Source: Chloroflexota bacterium (lineage in GTDB: Bacteria > Chloroflexota > Limnocylindria > QHBO01). Taken from it: a stretch of DNA of 6,177 nucleotides. Positions 6,073-6,177 of the stretch are shown one piece after another; position 1 is the stretch's first letter; each line of letters opens with the position of its first letter. The notes beneath the pieces were generated by a model. The model ran no database searches, was not told where the DNA came from, and saw only the letters and a list, made by a program, of their open reading frames with translations. Position numbers and translations under genes: made by a program. Location of the stretch: the NCBI GenBank assembly GCA_031177555.1, contig JAPSGM010000122.1, positions 1 through 6,177 of the forward strand. The letters run 5' to 3'.

Positions 6073-6174
6073 GCGTCGGTCGCCCCGCGGGAGCGGCCGG
6101 GAGGCCGGTTTCCGGCCGTGGCCAGCTTCAGGGGTGCCACCGGGACACGGTGGCGAGGGCCTGGGGCGTTTTTT
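6073..6174 (+). ncRNA. Predicted short terminated transcript: small RNA or attenuated leader (family not recognised)
   Basis: The stretch between the consensus promoter and the intrinsic terminator would give an RNA of about 100 bases. Its 5' half can fold as CGGCCGG (6094-6100) with CCGGCCG (6112-6118), or alternatively as GGCCGG (6103-6108) with CCGGCC (6112-6117) around TTT. Its 3' half is the terminator hairpin. I compared it from memory with 4.5S/SRP RNA, 6S RNA and common riboswitch consensus motifs and recognised none; in particular the SRP GGAA-tetraloop domain is missing. As no complete gene follows within the window, a free small RNA and a regulated 5' leader are equally possible. 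The exact 5' end is inferred from the promoter. Confidence 0.5.
6125..6174 (+). terminator. Strong intrinsic (rho-independent) terminator
   Basis: A lower stem GCTTCAGG (6125-6132) with CCTGGGGC (6160-6167), two of its eight pairs being U-G, continues across an internal loop into a perfect upper stem GCCACCG (6136-6142) with CGGTGGC (6148-6154) and loop GGACA. One G separates it from six Ts at 6169-6174, then GTT at the window end. In DNA this GC-rich such a T-run is conspicuous. It ends the short transcript from the 6037 promoter and would also stop read-through from uppP. Only this strand has the T-run, so it works in one direction. Confidence 0.85.
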
Positions 6175-6177
6175 GTT

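Noticed and set aside
6073..6174. SRP (4.5S) RNA or 6S RNA
   Set aside because: The conserved SRP domain with GGAA tetraloop and AGCA bulge is absent, and the length and folding lack the large central bubble of 6S RNA.
6118..6177. Open frame from GTG 6118 to the window end, with GGGAGG at 6099-6104, as a possible next gene or leader peptide
   Set aside because: The spacing of GGGAGG to GTG is too long, and the frame runs straight through the terminator hairpin and T-run; it cannot be judged without downstream sequence.

Overview
The window is very GC-rich (about two thirds or more G+C, judged by eye). It carries four protein genes, all on the + strand and tightly packed, followed by a short non-coding end that looks like an independent small transcription unit. 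Nothing suggests phage, transposon, CRISPR, tRNA or rRNA. The organism is a high-GC bacterium. The combination of a sigma-54 factor, a protein joining SbsA-type Ig-like domains to a TolB-like beta-propeller, a K+-independent proton-pumping pyrophosphatase and a UppP of the (E/Q)xxxE type would fit a Chloroflexota lineage (Thermomicrobia- or Limnocylindria-like). That placement is inference from gene content only.

Layout. Bases 1-561 are the 3' end of rpoN (sigma-54), with its DNA-binding domain and RpoN box intact and its 5' end outside the window. Seven bases later a GTG (569) opens a 697-residue membrane-anchored or exported protein with three Ig-like modules and a C-terminal beta-propeller, ending at 2662. 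A 190-base gap (2663-2852) holds a plausible sigma-70-type promoter (TTGACC, 18 bp, TACCAT), a stem-loop in the leader, and a strong ribosome binding site for hppA (2853-5084). After 62 bases containing a long GC-rich stem-loop comes uppP (5147-5992). The last 185 bases hold a stem-loop overlapping the uppP stop, a near-perfect housekeeping promoter (TTGACA, 17 bp, TACAAT) and, about 100 bases on, a strong intrinsic terminator with a six-T run close to the window end.

How the genes work together. HppA couples hydrolysis of cytosolic pyrophosphate, a by-product of biosynthesis including polyprenyl chain elongation, to proton export. UppP removes a phosphate from undecaprenyl diphosphate so that the lipid carrier for the cell wall can be reused. 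They probably share the promoter before hppA. The Ig/propeller gene is probably co-transcribed with rpoN; its function is unknown. The most interesting items for follow-up are the promoter-to-terminator unit at the 3' end, which could be a small RNA or an attenuated leader of a gene beyond the window, and the complete absence of lysine and cysteine from two of the proteins.
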